A DNA stretch of 64,000 bases from Symplocastrum torsivum CPER-KK1 (GCA_019358875.1 JAHHIF010000009.1:62001-126000); one strand, 5' to 3'; positions 25,315 through 35,275 are shown, numbered from the stretch's first letter. Numbers and translations are program-made. The notes: generated by a model from the letters alone, not told the origin.

Positions 25315-25833
25315 GTGACGAGCGCAACTGAAGTGCTAAGGCAATCAGTGGTGGTGTTCTCCAAGAACTACCTGCCAGTCAGCCGGGTCAACATCAAACG
25401 AGCGATCGCGCTTCTCGTAATGGGGAAAGCCGAACCGCTAGATTTTACCGATAGCAAAGGCTACCTTGTGCGTTCGCCGAGTGTAGTACTGCTGGTACCC
25501 GAACAGATTCGTTTGACGATTACCGATGCTGAGCGGGTTTGGAGAGTTCCTCCAGTGAATCGCAAAGAAGTCTTACGACGGGACAAGCATACCTGCCAAT
25601 ACTGCGGTAGCACGAAACAGTTAACACTCGATCACGTTCTTCCCCGCTCAAAAGGCGGAAAACAAAGTTGGGACAACGTAGTTATAGCCTGCGAACGGTG
25701 TAATAGCCTTAAAGGCAATCGCACCCCAATCCAAGCGGGAATGACACTACGCACCAAGCCCAAAGCCCCGATGCACCCGACTGTTGCCTTTGCGGAACAG
25801 TTCTGGCGTGAACAGCAAGTAAACCTGGACTAG
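25315..25833 (+). CDS. HNH endonuclease, second copy type
   Basis: A 172-residue protein with a C-terminal HNH domain: CQYCG (about residue 92), LTLDHVLPRSKGG with the catalytic His, then CERCNSLKG. The N-terminal 75 residues form the extra domain typical of the widespread cyanobacterial HNH proteins. I chose GTG 25315 because AGGAG lies 8 bp upstream; an in-frame ATG at 25300 overlaps that site. It is unrelated at the N-terminus to the HNH protein at 23941. The next gene starts 17 bp later. Confidence 0.85.
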   Translation: MTSATEVLRQSVVVFSKNYLPVSRVNIKRAIALLVMGKAEPLDFTDSKGYLVRSPSVVLLVPEQIRLTITDAERVWRVPPVNRKEVLRRDKHTCQYCGSTKQLTLDHVLPRSKGGKQSWDNVVIACERCNSLKGNRTPIQAGMTLRTKPKAPMHPTVAFAEQFWREQQVNLD

Positions 25834-25850
25834 CAGGAGATTCATAGCTG

Positions 25851-26231
25851 ATGCTGAAACTCACTTATACAGAAAACGGCTTTTCTCTGGAGCGTTTGTC
25901 TCAGTCCTTGGAGGAGTGGGTGACAACGCGAGTGATTCTGGCGCTGAGGGCGGCTTCCAGCCTCTGCGTCGAACCCAGCACTGCCTCGTTCCTGCTTCCA
26001 TCTGACTTACCTCAGCTCAATCATCTTGAAAGGATGCGGGAAGGAGAAGATGCGATCGCTTTATCGATTTGCGATGCTGAGTATATTGAAGTTAGCCTCC
26101 AAGGAACTTGGATGACTTCAGACTCTGATGGTGAAACAGGTATCTTCGTCACCTCCATGAGCTATGCCGTTGAATTCTTCTTGCTCAAGCTTTGGGAGGA
26201 GTCTCAAACCCGTACTCGCTGCCTTCCTTAA
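25851..26231 (+). CDS. Conserved-looking hypothetical protein in the HNH operon
   Basis: A 126-residue soluble protein of unknown family, with alternating strands and an acidic middle. It is 17 bp downstream of the HNH gene and followed by a terminator, so both share a transcript. I cannot assign a function. Confidence 0.6.
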   Translation: MLKLTYTENGFSLERLSQSLEEWVTTRVILALRAASSLCVEPSTASFLLPSDLPQLNHLERMREGEDAIALSICDAEYIEVSLQGTWMTSDSDGETGIFVTSMSYAVEFFLLKLWEESQTRTRCLP

Positions 26232-26273
26232 CTAAATGGAAGCGTTAACTACAAATTGAGTTGAAAAGTTCTG

Positions 26274-26306
26274 AGGTAGCACTGCGGTGCTACCTTCGCT
26301 TTTATA
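26274..26306 (+). terminator. Rho-independent terminator
   Basis: AGGTAGCAC (26274-26282) and GTGCTACCT (26287-26295) pair perfectly around TGCG, followed by a T-rich stretch. It ends the HNH transcription unit. Confidence 0.7.
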
Positions 26307-26419
26307 GGGGCAAGCGGAGAACTAAACTGATATGACCTCCTATTACCGATTGAATTTAGTCACGTTTTGTTTACTGTTATCAATTAACGGTTAACAGTGA
26401 ACCGTCAACAAACAACGAA

Positions 26420-26842
26420 TTACTTACTTGGTTTCGGAGCCTGTATATCGAATTTCTGTCCAGCACCATAGGAGTCAATGTCTACTGCTTCGGAGCCGCC
26501 ACTGACTAGGAGACTGAGCATTGAACCCAACTGCACCCAGACAAGCAAAGCCGGTAGCAGGACAATAACTGCCCCAATGGCATAGCTTAGCCAGGAGGTA
26601 AGACCAAACACCGAGAGGCTGGCTCCCATAAATAGACTTAGAAAAGTACACATTCCTATATAGGCTATTCTTATGTCAGGAGTATCGTAAGTAATTTGTT
26701 TCTCTGACTGACGGTTGGTATCCCACTTAGCCACCTGGTATTCCAACATATCTTTAAAAATGAACCCAAAGGCGATCGCAAAGAAATTAGTCACCATGAT
26801 TATGGTGTATACGGGAGGATTCACAAAGGGTTCAGGATTCAT
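26420..26842 (-). CDS. Hypothetical membrane protein, three predicted spans
   Basis: A 140-residue protein with hydrophobic segments at about residues 10-32, 60-80 and 85-115 and a soluble C-terminal tail. It has no motif I recognise. Its gene stands alone between two gene-poor regions. Confidence 0.6.
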   Translation of the reverse strand: MNPEPFVNPPVYTIIMVTNFFAIAFGFIFKDMLEYQVAKWDTNRQSEKQITYDTPDIRIAYIGMCTFLSLFMGASLSVFGLTSWLSYAIGAVIVLLPALLVWVQLGSMLSLLVSGGSEAVDIDSYGAGQKFDIQAPKPSK

Positions 26843-27321
26843 AGCAGATTTAGTAAATTAAGATTTGTAAAGTATTGTATCAGGTAGAGCAGGAGTTTCT
26901 CCGTATCTCCTTGAAAAGGTTCTGAGTCCTCACGAGAAGAGTTTCATCTTGAACCACGCAGTTCTGATAAGATAAGCGTTGTCTGCTGCAATATTTCCGC
27001 AACTTCCCCGCAAGAGAGATGCAAAATCTTCATCAAGAAGCAGCTTGCTAGCACGCTAAGATCGCATCACTTGTGTAAAGTATTAATCAAGTTTTCTAAA
27101 AAGTAAGTATTAAGACTCAGACTAAGGTCAACAATAAAAGTATTGCCAATGACTTGGCTAGCTCTGGGTGCATGAAGAGAGCAGAAAGGTCAGAGCGACC
27201 GCACACTTGTTTTTGCTATAGATCAACGAGACGCTAACGAATAGGTCAATTAAGGGTTGCATCTGAGGTGGCTTTGACCAGCCATGAGTCCACGTAATTT
27301 TGATTTATTTGTCAAACATTC
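26843..27321. other. Gene-free region upstream of the HD-GYP gene
   Basis: About 480 bp without a supported gene, RNA or repeat. It must hold the divergent promoters for the membrane protein and the HD-GYP gene; I cannot locate them. Confidence 0.4.
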
Positions 27322-29019
27322 ATGATAGCCTCCAAACCCTTGAGCATGTCCCTTGAAAGCCAAGAACTTCTAGAAGTGTCCACTGAAAAGGCTGAACTGA
27401 TTGAGCAGCTATTAGCCATTGGTACAGCGCTTTCGAGCAGCAACAATTTAGATGAATTATTGCATCTAATTTTATCCAAAAGTAGGGAAATTACTTGTAG
27501 TGACGCAGGTAGCGTTTATCTGATAGACCGTAGTAATGTAATTCCAAAGTTGCTCTTCAAGGTCGCGCAGAATGATTCTCTACCGAGAGATTCCTTTCAG
27601 GAATTTGCGATGCCTCTGACTAAAAAAAGTCTAGCGGGGTATGTAGCGCTGACAGGTGAAAGCTTAAATCTGCCAGATGCCTATCAATTGCCATCGGATG
27701 TGCCTTACCAGTTGGATCGGAGCTTTGACACTAGTATGCCTTATCGCACCTGTTCGGTATTAGTGCTGCCGATGCAAGATCAAGATAGGGAAATTATCGG
27801 TGTCCTACAGCTAATTAACCGGAAGGTAAAATCCGATATTGTTTTGACACAACAGAATGCAATGGAGGTAACTCAACCTTATACCGAGTGGGAAGAACGC
27901 ATTGTGCGATCGCTTGCTTCTCAAGCCGCCATTTCAATTGAACGTAACCACTTGCAAAAGAGTATTGAAAATCTGTTTGAAGGGTTTGTAAAAGCGTCGG
28001 TTCAGATTATTGAGGCACGAGATCCAACAACCTCTGGTCACTCGGAACGAGTCGCTGACTTGACTGTGCGCTTGAGTCAAGAGGCGAGTGCAATTAATAT
28101 GGGGCCATTGCGGTCAATTTATTTTAGCGATCGCCAAATTCAAGAAGTTCGCTATGCAGCACTATTGCACGACTTCGGCAAAGTTGGCATTCCCGAAGCA
28201 ATTTTAGGTAAGCAGAAAAAACTTTATCCTTCACAGCTAGACATCATTCGTCACCGCTTTGCTTTGGCACAGCGCACCTTAGAAATGGAATGCGCTCAAA
28301 CAAAATTCAAGTATCTAGTTGAACACCCTAGCCACACCCATCAGGATGACTCGTCTTCCTCTGGCTGTTCCCACTGTGAGAAGTTAGAAAAAATTGATAC
28401 CCAGCTAGCTCAAACGATTGAAACTCTAAATTACTATTGGGAGCTACTACAAGAACTTAATGAACCTGATGTTTTGCTGACAAGAGAATTTCAGGCTTTT
28501 TCTGAAGAAACTTCGGCTCAACTAGCCGCTTTGTCACAATACACCTATCGAGACGTTGATGGGGAAACTAAACCCTTGATTTCTCAAGCTGAGATGGAGC
28601 AATTGTTAATACCTAGAGGGAATTTAACACCGCAAGAACGCTTGGATATTGAATCACACGTTACTCATACTTACCACTTTCTTGAGCGGATTCCTTGGAC
28701 GAAGCACCTCAAAGGCGTTCCTGCGATCGCCTACGGGCATCATGAGAAGCTAGATGGTAGTGGCTACCCCCAAGGCTTGAAACAAGACGAAATTCCTATC
28801 CAAAGCCAGATTCTCACGATCTCGGATATTTATGATGCTCTCACGGCTAGCGATCGCCCTTATAAGCGTCGGTTACCTGTGAACACCGTTCTCCACATCC
28901 TGCGACAGGAAGCTGCCAAAAACAAAATTAACAGTGACTTAGTTGAGTTATTTGAGCAACGCCAAGTGTTTACCGTTTTGGGCCACACGTTGCCAGTAGA
29001 CGTTCATTCGGTTGCTTGA
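27322..29019 (+). CDS. GAF and HD-GYP domain protein (predicted c-di-GMP phosphodiesterase)
   Basis: A 565-residue cytosolic protein. A GAF sensory domain covers about residues 30-205. An HD-GYP domain follows from about 225: the HD pair is in LLHDFGKVGIPE (about 279-290), and HHEKLDGSGYPQG (about 472-484) supplies the GYP motif. HD-GYP proteins hydrolyse the second messenger cyclic di-GMP. An insert of about 150 residues, with CSHCEK, separates the HD and GYP parts, longer than usual. The start may be ATG 27322 or ATG 27346. Confidence 0.85.
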   Translation: MIASKPLSMSLESQELLEVSTEKAELIEQLLAIGTALSSSNNLDELLHLILSKSREITCSDAGSVYLIDRSNVIPKLLFKVAQNDSLPRDSFQEFAMPLTKKSLAGYVALTGESLNLPDAYQLPSDVPYQLDRSFDTSMPYRTCSVLVLPMQDQDREIIGVLQLINRKVKSDIVLTQQNAMEVTQPYTEWEERIVRSLASQAAISIERNHLQKSIENLFEGFVKASVQIIEARDPTTSGHSERVADLTVRLSQEASAINMGPLRSIYFSDRQIQEVRYAALLHDFGKVGIPEAILGKQKKLYPSQLDIIRHRFALAQRTLEMECAQTKFKYLVEHPSHTHQDDSSSSGCSHCEKLEKIDTQLAQTIETLNYYWELLQELNEPDVLLTREFQAFSEETSAQLAALSQYTYRDVDGETKPLISQAEMEQLLIPRGNLTPQERLDIESHVTHTYHFLERIPWTKHLKGVPAIAYGHHEKLDGSGYPQGLKQDEIPIQSQILTISDIYDALTASDRPYKRRLPVNTVLHILRQEAAKNKINSDLVELFEQRQVFTVLGHTLPVDVHSVA

Positions 29020-29653
29020 TACTGAGTTGCACTCAAGGATGCGTACTGATTCGCTGAGAGAGAAAGGGAAAAGGCGAAGGGGCAAACGGGCAATTGGTTC
29101 CTTTTCCCTGTTTCTTTCTGAGAGCTAGACAGAGCGAGTTTTTGAGCCGTTTGCCCCATCTTCCTCCCGAACTGTTTGCAATTCTTATCTTTCGCGCTAC
29201 TTTTCCCCACAGATTCCCCAGCGTTTCCACACAGCCTTTCAAAGTTTTCCACAGATTCCCACGAGTTTTCCACAAGTGTAAACGGTAGAATCGGGGGTTC
29301 CAGTCTTACTGGGGATTTCCTCAAGTGAATCTCTAAAGGTCAAGGTGGACTGAGTTCTTGTAAAGTTATGTAACGGAAATCGGGTTTTAACCCTGATTCT
29401 TTCGTGGCAATTTTGAAGGTTTGCGAGGGGTTGTAATATTTCGCAGCATTGACAACCCCACCCCATCTCAGCCGACAATGGTGCGACCAACCCATAAAAG
29501 TTTTGAATTGAGAAAAGCGATCGCGGCGGTAGAAGTGGGTGCTTTTTCCAAGTTCATTTGTCGCAAGCTTTCAGTTGGAAAGTCGGTTCCTCTCCGGCGC
29601 TGAAAGCAAGGTTTGCATTGTCCCAACACGCACGAAACGAGAGTTAAATATAT
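29020..29653. other. Gene-free region with DnaA-box-like array and an inverted repeat
   Basis: About 630 bp without a supported gene. Besides the box array at 29201-29274 it has an inverted repeat GGGGTTGT/ACAACCCC (29427-29459) and a hairpin AATCGGG/CCCTGATT near 29369-29392. Confidence 0.5.
29201..29274 (+). repeat. Four phased DnaA-box-like sites (candidate replication or DnaA-binding locus)
   Basis: TTTTCCACA occurs exactly at 29245-29253 and 29266-29274. GTTTCCACA is at 29223-29231 and TTTTCCCCACA at 29201-29211. The box ends are 20, 22 and 21 bp apart, so all face the same side of the helix. TTTTCCACA is the preferred DnaA box in cyanobacteria. No dnaA or dnaN is in the window, so whether this is an origin or a DnaA-titration/regulatory site is open. 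Confidence 0.55.
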
Positions 29654-29878
29654 ATGAACGCAACCGTTAGCATCCTGGCAGAAATCCCTGAAGACCTGCA
29701 CGAATCCCTTAAACGCTACCTGGAAACCCATCCTAGCTGGGATCAAGACCGAGTTTTTGCGGCAGCATTGTCGCTGTTTTTGCTCCAAAATGGGAGTAGT
29801 AAGACACCAGAAGCCTCCCAGAGCTATCGCGCTTGTGCGCGTGTCTATTTGGAATCCCTGTTTCAGCATCCTGCCTAA
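29654..29878 (+). CDS. DUF2811-family protein
   Basis: A 74-residue protein of the small cyanobacterial DUF2811 family, recognised from MNATVSILAEIPEDLHESL at the start and a RVYLESLFQ ending. The pattern resembles ribbon-helix-helix-like small proteins, but no function is established. Confidence 0.8.
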   Translation: MNATVSILAEIPEDLHESLKRYLETHPSWDQDRVFAAALSLFLLQNGSSKTPEASQSYRACARVYLESLFQHPA

Positions 29879-30173
29879 GTTAGGGACTGGGGATTAGGGG
29901 GTTTCTCAAGGGGAGGTTTCTAATAAAGGCTCTCAGTGATGAGGTGAAGGGGAGGTGGAGTGATAAGTGAAAAACTCCGACAGTTTATGTATGCTAACTT
30001 CCTAGCTCCCCACCTCCCTACCCCCCAGTCGCTAGTGCAAGAAGGCAGAAGGCTCTTATGCAGGATGCAGAAGGAATATTGCTTGTACTGTAAGCTTTTT
30101 AAACTTTTTCAACTGGATAGTTATTTCCGCCCCCCAATCGCTAGTTACCAGCCCTCAATGCCAGTAGAAACCT
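29879..30173. other. Spacer before pth
   Basis: About 295 bp rich in short CCCC-type low-complexity motifs. I see no gene or clear signal. Confidence 0.35.
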
Positions 30174-30806
30174 ATGACAGAAGCTACCTCACAATCTACC
30201 CAATCTACTTTGGTTATTCCTCAGCTGATTGTAGGTTTGGGGAATCCAGAGGCGAAGTATGAGAAAACGCGGCACAATATTGGCTTTGATGCTGTTGATG
30301 CCCTAGCGAAGAGGTCACAGATTTCTTGGAATGAAAATCGTCGGTTTCAAGCACTGTTTGGGGAAGGGCAAGCAAGCAGGGTAGACAAATTACGTTTGCT
30401 CAAGCCACTTACCTATATGAACCGTTCTGGGCAAGCGATTCGTGCCGCGACAGATTGGTATAAGCTGCCACCTGAGTCAGTACTAATCATCTATGACGAT
30501 ATGGATTTACCAGTCGGACGTCTGCGTCTACGTCTTTCAGGTTCAGCAGGAGGGCACAATGGGATGAAGTCTGCGATCGCACATCTTGGTACTCAAAATT
30601 TCCCTCGTCTGCGGATTGGTATCGGTAAGTCGGGCACAGACAAAGATACTGTATCTCACGTTCTAGGGAAGTTTTCACCTCAAGAAACCCAGTTGATGTC
30701 AGAGGTTCTCCAAGTCGTGGTTGATGCCGTAGAACTTGCTCTCAGGCAAGGGGTTGAAAAGGCGATGAGTCTCTACAATAGTCGCAGTGTAGAGATTAAT
30801 ACCTAA
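30174..30806 (+). CDS. pth: Peptidyl-tRNA hydrolase
   Basis: A 210-residue Pth enzyme that releases tRNA from prematurely dropped peptidyl-tRNA, recycling tRNA for translation. Visible motifs are VGLGNPEAKYEKTRHNIGFD (substrate Asn and catalytic His, about residues 20-39), KPLTYMNRSG, IYDDMDLPVG (catalytic Asp) and GSAGGHNGMKS. The first 15 residues before the domain are a small Ser/Thr-rich extension. Confidence 0.95.
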   Translation: MTEATSQSTQSTLVIPQLIVGLGNPEAKYEKTRHNIGFDAVDALAKRSQISWNENRRFQALFGEGQASRVDKLRLLKPLTYMNRSGQAIRAATDWYKLPPESVLIIYDDMDLPVGRLRLRLSGSAGGHNGMKSAIAHLGTQNFPRLRIGIGKSGTDKDTVSHVLGKFSPQETQLMSEVLQVVVDAVELALRQGVEKAMSLYNSRSVEINT

Positions 30807-30824
30807 ATAGGATCGCGAACAATG

Positions 30825-30892
30825 TTCAGTGGTCAAAAAACCAATAACAACGAACAACGAACAACTGACAACTAATAACCAACCACTTACAT
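30825..30892. repeat. AACAACT/AACCAAT-type heptamer-like tract
   Basis: A degenerate tract of AACAACGAACAACTGACAAC type in the gap after pth. It is the same sort of tract found throughout the fbp-tal-zwf-opcA gaps. Confidence 0.5.
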
Positions 30893-32161
30893 AATTTGAT
30901 TCAGGCAAGAAAGGTCAGCTGACCCAAAGTGGACACTCAGCGCTATATTCAAGTTTTCCAGAGATTTGATTAACCAGGGTACGCCGTCTCTCGCCGAAGT
31001 CTCGTAGTGGTTAAACAAAATGGAAAAGCGCTTTTCCAAGTAGGGCTTGACTTTCCGACACAACAACACAATCTTGAGTAACAAGCAAGTGGTTAGGGTT
31101 GCGCCTAGGTTAGTAATCAAATCGACAAAAACAAAGTGGTTAGGTCGCTGAGGACTCTCCACTACTAAGAAGTTTAAGAGTTGGCTGCAAGTTCGTACAA
31201 TCAGGAATTCACTCGGCTTTTGGGAATCGCTAACTGGTAGAGTGTTTTTTAGATGAGTGTACAGTCGATCGTTAAACTGGCGCTTCCCATAGGCAGGGTC
31301 AATCGAAGCCGTCAGGTACTCATACAAATCATTTTTAAACTCTTTGTAGGAAACTGTCTGGCTAGTGTGAGTCAGGAAGCTTTGGGCAATATCCCGATAG
31401 GTATCAGAACCTTGGACTTTGCCAACAAACTGCTTAAGAGCTATCCCCAACTCGCGATCGCTTAATAGTGTAGGATTTCTGACTGGCTGAATAATTTTGT
31501 CTAATGTTTCTACAGACTGTGTACGCAAGGCTTGAGCGCGTCGCACCTGATAGGTAACGTATTGGGACAAATCAAACTCAAAGCGCCGCTGAACCCGTGA
31601 TTGAATGTGTCGGACAGTCTGCTGATGCTCGTAACTACTATCTTCACTGAGAAGGCAGTGTTCATACAAGTAGGGATACCGCTGAATCAGGTTTCCTACT
31701 ACCTTGGAATTATTAACTTCTGCCGTCTCACTCATCACGCGAGACAATCGCTGTAATGTTACATACTGCTCTGTCTCTGTGAAAAGCTGCACCAGTTGTC
31801 GTAGACGCCTTGCCCCGCGAGATTGCACCTTCATCGGATCAGGCGGATTTTCAAACAATGCGACTAACTCTGGAATCGCTCCTTGTTGTTGAGGACTCAA
31901 CTGCCAGCGATTGATCAGTATGTGGCAGCATCGGTTGAGTACAAACCTGAAATCTTGCTCCGCCCGCTTGTCCATTGCCACCTTTTCCAAGGACAACCAG
32001 ATTTGCGGGTCTACATATCTTGCGCCATCCAAAAAAAGGCGTTGGAAACGCTCAATTAACTGGCTACATGACTCTACCTGTACACAATAAAGTAGATGAT
32101 CGTACAGTTGCTGCTCTTCTAGGCTAGTTTGTCGAATGTCAGTGTCTGTCCAAGTAGTCAC
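30887..32161 (-). CDS. Conserved-looking hypothetical protein, 424 residues
   Basis: A large, mostly helical protein of unknown function, with no catalytic motif I can recognise. One hydrophobic segment (about residues 353-375, LITNLGATLTTCLLLKIVLL) could be a membrane anchor near the C-terminus. No ATG is available near the N-terminus. I chose GTG 32161 with a GGGGG stretch upstream, but TTG 32185 is also in frame, so the start is uncertain. Confidence 0.6.
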   Translation of the reverse strand: MTTWTDTDIRQTSLEEQQLYDHLLYCVQVESCSQLIERFQRLFLDGARYVDPQIWLSLEKVAMDKRAEQDFRFVLNRCCHILINRWQLSPQQQGAIPELVALFENPPDPMKVQSRGARRLRQLVQLFTETEQYVTLQRLSRVMSETAEVNNSKVVGNLIQRYPYLYEHCLLSEDSSYEHQQTVRHIQSRVQRRFEFDLSQYVTYQVRRAQALRTQSVETLDKIIQPVRNPTLLSDRELGIALKQFVGKVQGSDTYRDIAQSFLTHTSQTVSYKEFKNDLYEYLTASIDPAYGKRQFNDRLYTHLKNTLPVSDSQKPSEFLIVRTCSQLLNFLVVESPQRPNHFVFVDLITNLGATLTTCLLLKIVLLCRKVKPYLEKRFSILFNHYETSARDGVPWLIKSLENLNIALSVHFGSADLSCLNQIM

Positions 32162-32498
32162 TTTAGTGTGCCCCCTTACACGCAAATGCTAGGGCCAATA
32201 ACAGGAGTTTTGTCGAGAAGATGCAAATTTAAACTTGACCTGCTCCTTAGGTAGATACTTAAAATTTAGATTAATCATAGATTATTTCTCTGATTTATGT
32301 GGGTATAATCAACGACTTACTAAATTAAGATAATCTATCCAAGGAAAAGCATATCTTGACCAAGTCTTCATTGGGATGCGTAGATATACGGCACTTTGTA
32401 AAGATTCAGTGAAGTAACCTCTTAGCCTCTTTAGACTATGTACTACCAGACCTTACTCAAGCAAAGCATAATTTTGTCAAATTAGGGGAGATAGACTT
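32162..32498. promoter_or_regulatory. Divergent intergenic region before murF
   Basis: About 340 AT-rich bases between the 424-residue gene and murF. GTGGGTATAATC (about 32299) contains a good TATAAT -10 element on the plus strand. Otherwise nothing specific is visible. Confidence 0.4.
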
Positions 32499-33860
32499 AT
32501 GCCTTGTCAGATTTCGGTGACTCAGTTAGTTGACATCCTCGCAGCAACGCCAGTGAATCTATCAGAGGAAGTGGCTTTGGCTTGCTGTACGGGGATTACG
32601 ACTGATACTCGCAGCCTCCAACTAGGTCATGTGTTTGTTGCGCTGCGCGGAGAAAAGTTTGATGGGCATGACTTTGCAGGAGTGGCTATTGAGAAAGGCG
32701 CGATCGCAGTAGTCAGTGACCGTCGCGCCGGGACTCAGCTTGATGGCATTCCCCAATTACAGGTAGAAGACACACTTCAGGCTTACCAGCAAATTGCTCG
32801 GTGGTGGCGTGATCAGTTTGATATCCCCATCATTGCTGTAACGGGTTCTGTAGGTAAAACAACAACCAAGGAACTAATTGCCGCAGTTTTATCAACCAAA
32901 GGCAACGTCCTCAAGACACAGGCAAACTACAACAATGAAATCGGTGTGCCTAAAACGTTGCTGGAATTAGGTTCAGAGCATGACTACGCCGTAATCGAAA
33001 TGGCGATGCGGGGTTCAGGGCAGATTGCGCTATTGAGTCAGATTGCCCGTCCCACAGTTAGCGTTATTACAAATGTAGGAACCGCTCATATCGGACTTTT
33101 GGGTTCTGTAGAAGCGATCGCCCAAGCAAAATGTGAGTTGTTAGCCGAAATGCCTGCCACTGGTGTTGCGGTTCTCAATCACGATGACCAACGCTTAATT
33201 GAAACCGCCGCAACAGTTTGGCAAGGGCAAACCTTTACCTATGGGTTGGAAGCTGGTGATTTACAAGGGCAGCTGATTGATTCAGAAACACTCAGGGTTG
33301 AGGAAATGCGGCTTCCTCTGCCTCTTGCAGGTCGCCACAACGCCCTAAACTATCTAGGGGCGCTAGCGGTCGCGAAACTGCTCCAGATTGGCTGGAAAGG
33401 TCTAACAAAGGGGTTAGCCGTGGAACTTCCCACTGGGCGATCGCAACGCTACGACTTGCCTAACGATATTGTGATTCTCGACGAAACGTATAATGCTGGA
33501 TTGGAATCAATGATAGCCGCGCTACATCTGTTGGCAGAAACCCCAGGGAATCGACATATTGCCGTGCTAGGCACGATGAAGGAATTAGGAGAGCGATCGC
33601 CTGAACTACATCAGCAGGTTGGCAATACAGCAGAGAAACTCAATCTCGATGCCTTGCTGATTGTGGTCGATGACCCAGAAGCAAAAGCGATCGCTTCCGG
33701 CACCACAACACTGCAAACTGAATGTTTTGACAACCGAGATGCCCTTGTCAGCCGTTTGAAGGAAATAGTACAACCAGGCGATCGCTTTTTGTTCAAAGCC
33801 TCGCGTTCAGTAGGACTCGATCAAATCATGAATCAATTTCGGGCAGAAATTTCTAGCTGA
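32499..33860 (+). CDS. murF: UDP-N-acetylmuramoyl-tripeptide--D-alanyl-D-alanine ligase
   Basis: A 453-residue Mur ligase that adds D-Ala-D-Ala to the peptidoglycan precursor, the last cytosolic step. The P-loop VTGSVGKTTTKE lies at about residues 115-126. QANYNNEIGVP and the MAMRGSGQIALL segment are MurF-specific. Domains run N-terminal substrate-binding, central ATPase, C-terminal Mur ligase. GGGGAGA precedes the ATG. It converges with hrcA. Confidence 0.95.
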   Translation: MPCQISVTQLVDILAATPVNLSEEVALACCTGITTDTRSLQLGHVFVALRGEKFDGHDFAGVAIEKGAIAVVSDRRAGTQLDGIPQLQVEDTLQAYQQIARWWRDQFDIPIIAVTGSVGKTTTKELIAAVLSTKGNVLKTQANYNNEIGVPKTLLELGSEHDYAVIEMAMRGSGQIALLSQIARPTVSVITNVGTAHIGLLGSVEAIAQAKCELLAEMPATGVAVLNHDDQRLIETAATVWQGQTFTYGLEAGDLQGQLIDSETLRVEEMRLPLPLAGRHNALNYLGALAVAKLLQIGWKGLTKGLAVELPTGRSQRYDLPNDIVILDETYNAGLESMIAALHLLAETPGNRHIAVLGTMKELGERSPELHQQVGNTAEKLNLDALLIVVDDPEAKAIASGTTTLQTECFDNRDALVSRLKEIVQPGDRFLFKASRSVGLDQIMNQFRAEISS

Positions 33861-33900
33861 ATTTTATTCCTTCAAAGTACCAGTCTTCTTAAAAGTCAAG

Positions 33901-34989
33901 CTAAGCCGGTTGACTCAAAGCATCAGTCAAATAATCAGCCGCCGTTTCCACTAAAGCGATCGCATTTTCATAAATCATTCGAGTTGGTCCCAAAATGCCC
34001 ACACTCCCGACAGGTTGTTCCCCTTGCCGATAGGTAGCACAAACCAAGGCGCAGGTACGCATGGGTTCCAACTGATTTTCTGAACCAATTCGCACCGTCA
34101 CCCGACGCTCCGATCCCAGTGTCTCCGGTAATTCAAAGATTACAGGCCAAAGTTGCTCCTGTTCCTCTTCCAATAAGTGCAGCAGCATCTTGACTTGCTG
34201 CAACTCCGAAAATTCTGGCTGGCGCAACACTTCTGAAATGCCACGAACCATGATTGGTGTAGGAACAGGTGCTTTGGCACGGCGAGTTACCTCGGCTAGC
34301 AACGTTCTTAACAAATCTGCATACCGAGCAAATTCCCGATCTAACTCACTCCAATCCAGCGTAGCCAGTTCACTAAGCGATCGCTCCCGTAGCTTACTAT
34401 TCAAAAAGTTGGATAGAATCTGTAACTCCCGCTCCACAATCGACCCATCCACTTGAGCCTCATCCTTTGACTGGGGCAGTTCCATCAACACAGACTGCGT
34501 TTCATAAGAATCTGTTACCACAATTAACATCACTCGCCCTTGCTCTACCTGCACTAGCTGCAAATGTCGCAAGCGTGTAGTTCGAGTTTGAGGCATCGTG
34601 ATTAAAGCAATGTATCCGCTGACAGCCGCAAGAATTTGCGCTGCATCTCGTAAGAGCTTCTCAAAGCTTGGATCTTCGCTCTTTAAATTGTCGCTGAGTA
34701 AATGCTCAACTTGACGCCCTAAAGCATCAGAAGGTGTGATTAGCTGGTCAACATAAATGCGGTAGCCAGAATCAGAGGGAACCCGTCCCGCAGAGGTATG
34801 AGGCTGATACAACAACCCCGATTTTTCCAGGAAGCCCATGCAAGAGCGAATCGTAGCAGGGCTGACACTCAAGTCATACTCTGCTGCCAAGGCTTTGGAA
34901 CCCACTGGTTCGGCTGTCGCGATGTAGTGACGAATGGTTGCCCAAAGAATCTGTTGCTGTCGATTAGTCAGACTCACTTGCAGAGACAT
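33901..34989 (-). CDS. hrcA: Heat-inducible transcription repressor HrcA
   Basis: A 362-residue HrcA with an N-terminal winged helix (residues 1-85; [18 protein letters not shown], then [20 protein letters not shown]) and the GAF-like HrcA domain. HrcA represses groE and other heat-shock genes by binding CIRCE and responds to GroEL levels. No CIRCE element is visible upstream of this gene, so it is probably not autoregulated through CIRCE. Confidence 0.95.
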   Translation of the reverse strand: MSLQVSLTNRQQQILWATIRHYIATAEPVGSKALAAEYDLSVSPATIRSCMGFLEKSGLLYQPHTSAGRVPSDSGYRIYVDQLITPSDALGRQVEHLLSDNLKSEDPSFEKLLRDAAQILAAVSGYIALITMPQTRTTRLRHLQLVQVEQGRVMLIVVTDSYETQSVLMELPQSKDEAQVDGSIVERELQILSNFLNSKLRERSLSELATLDWSELDREFARYADLLRTLLAEVTRRAKAPVPTPIMVRGISEVLRQPEFSELQQVKMLLHLLEEEQEQLWPVIFELPETLGSERRVTVRIGSENQLEPMRTCALVCATYRQGEQPVGSVGILGPTRMIYENAIALVETAADYLTDALSQPA

Positions 34990-35275
34990 TTTGAACCAAA
35001 GTTGATTTTAATCAAATTTTAAACAGAAGCTAATGATTGTTTGGATTAGAAGATTAAGATGAACTACTAACCTGGCAGACTTCCATGCGGAAAAGTCTGG
35101 CTTGAGGTAAGTAGGATGAAGTCCAAAAGCACGTCTAGCATCTCTCGGTTGAGAGAAGTTACCAATCAAGTAGCTTGAAGTACGGAGCAAAAAGAGGCTG
35201 CGCCGTTATCTAAATTACTATTGGCTTTAAGATAGCAGAAGAATGCCAGTGACAGTGGGTTGCCGTCTTCTTCCT
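34990..35275. other. Spacer upstream of hrcA
   Basis: About 285 bp without a supported gene. No CIRCE inverted repeat is present. Confidence 0.35.

Noticed and set aside
29004..29324. Minus-strand frame with repeated Trp-Lys motifs
   Set aside because: The Trp-Lys repeats are just the translation of the DnaA-box-like array; no domain or start context supports a protein.
34990..35275. CIRCE upstream of hrcA
   Set aside because: No TTAGCACTC-N9-GAGTGCTAA or near variant is present.
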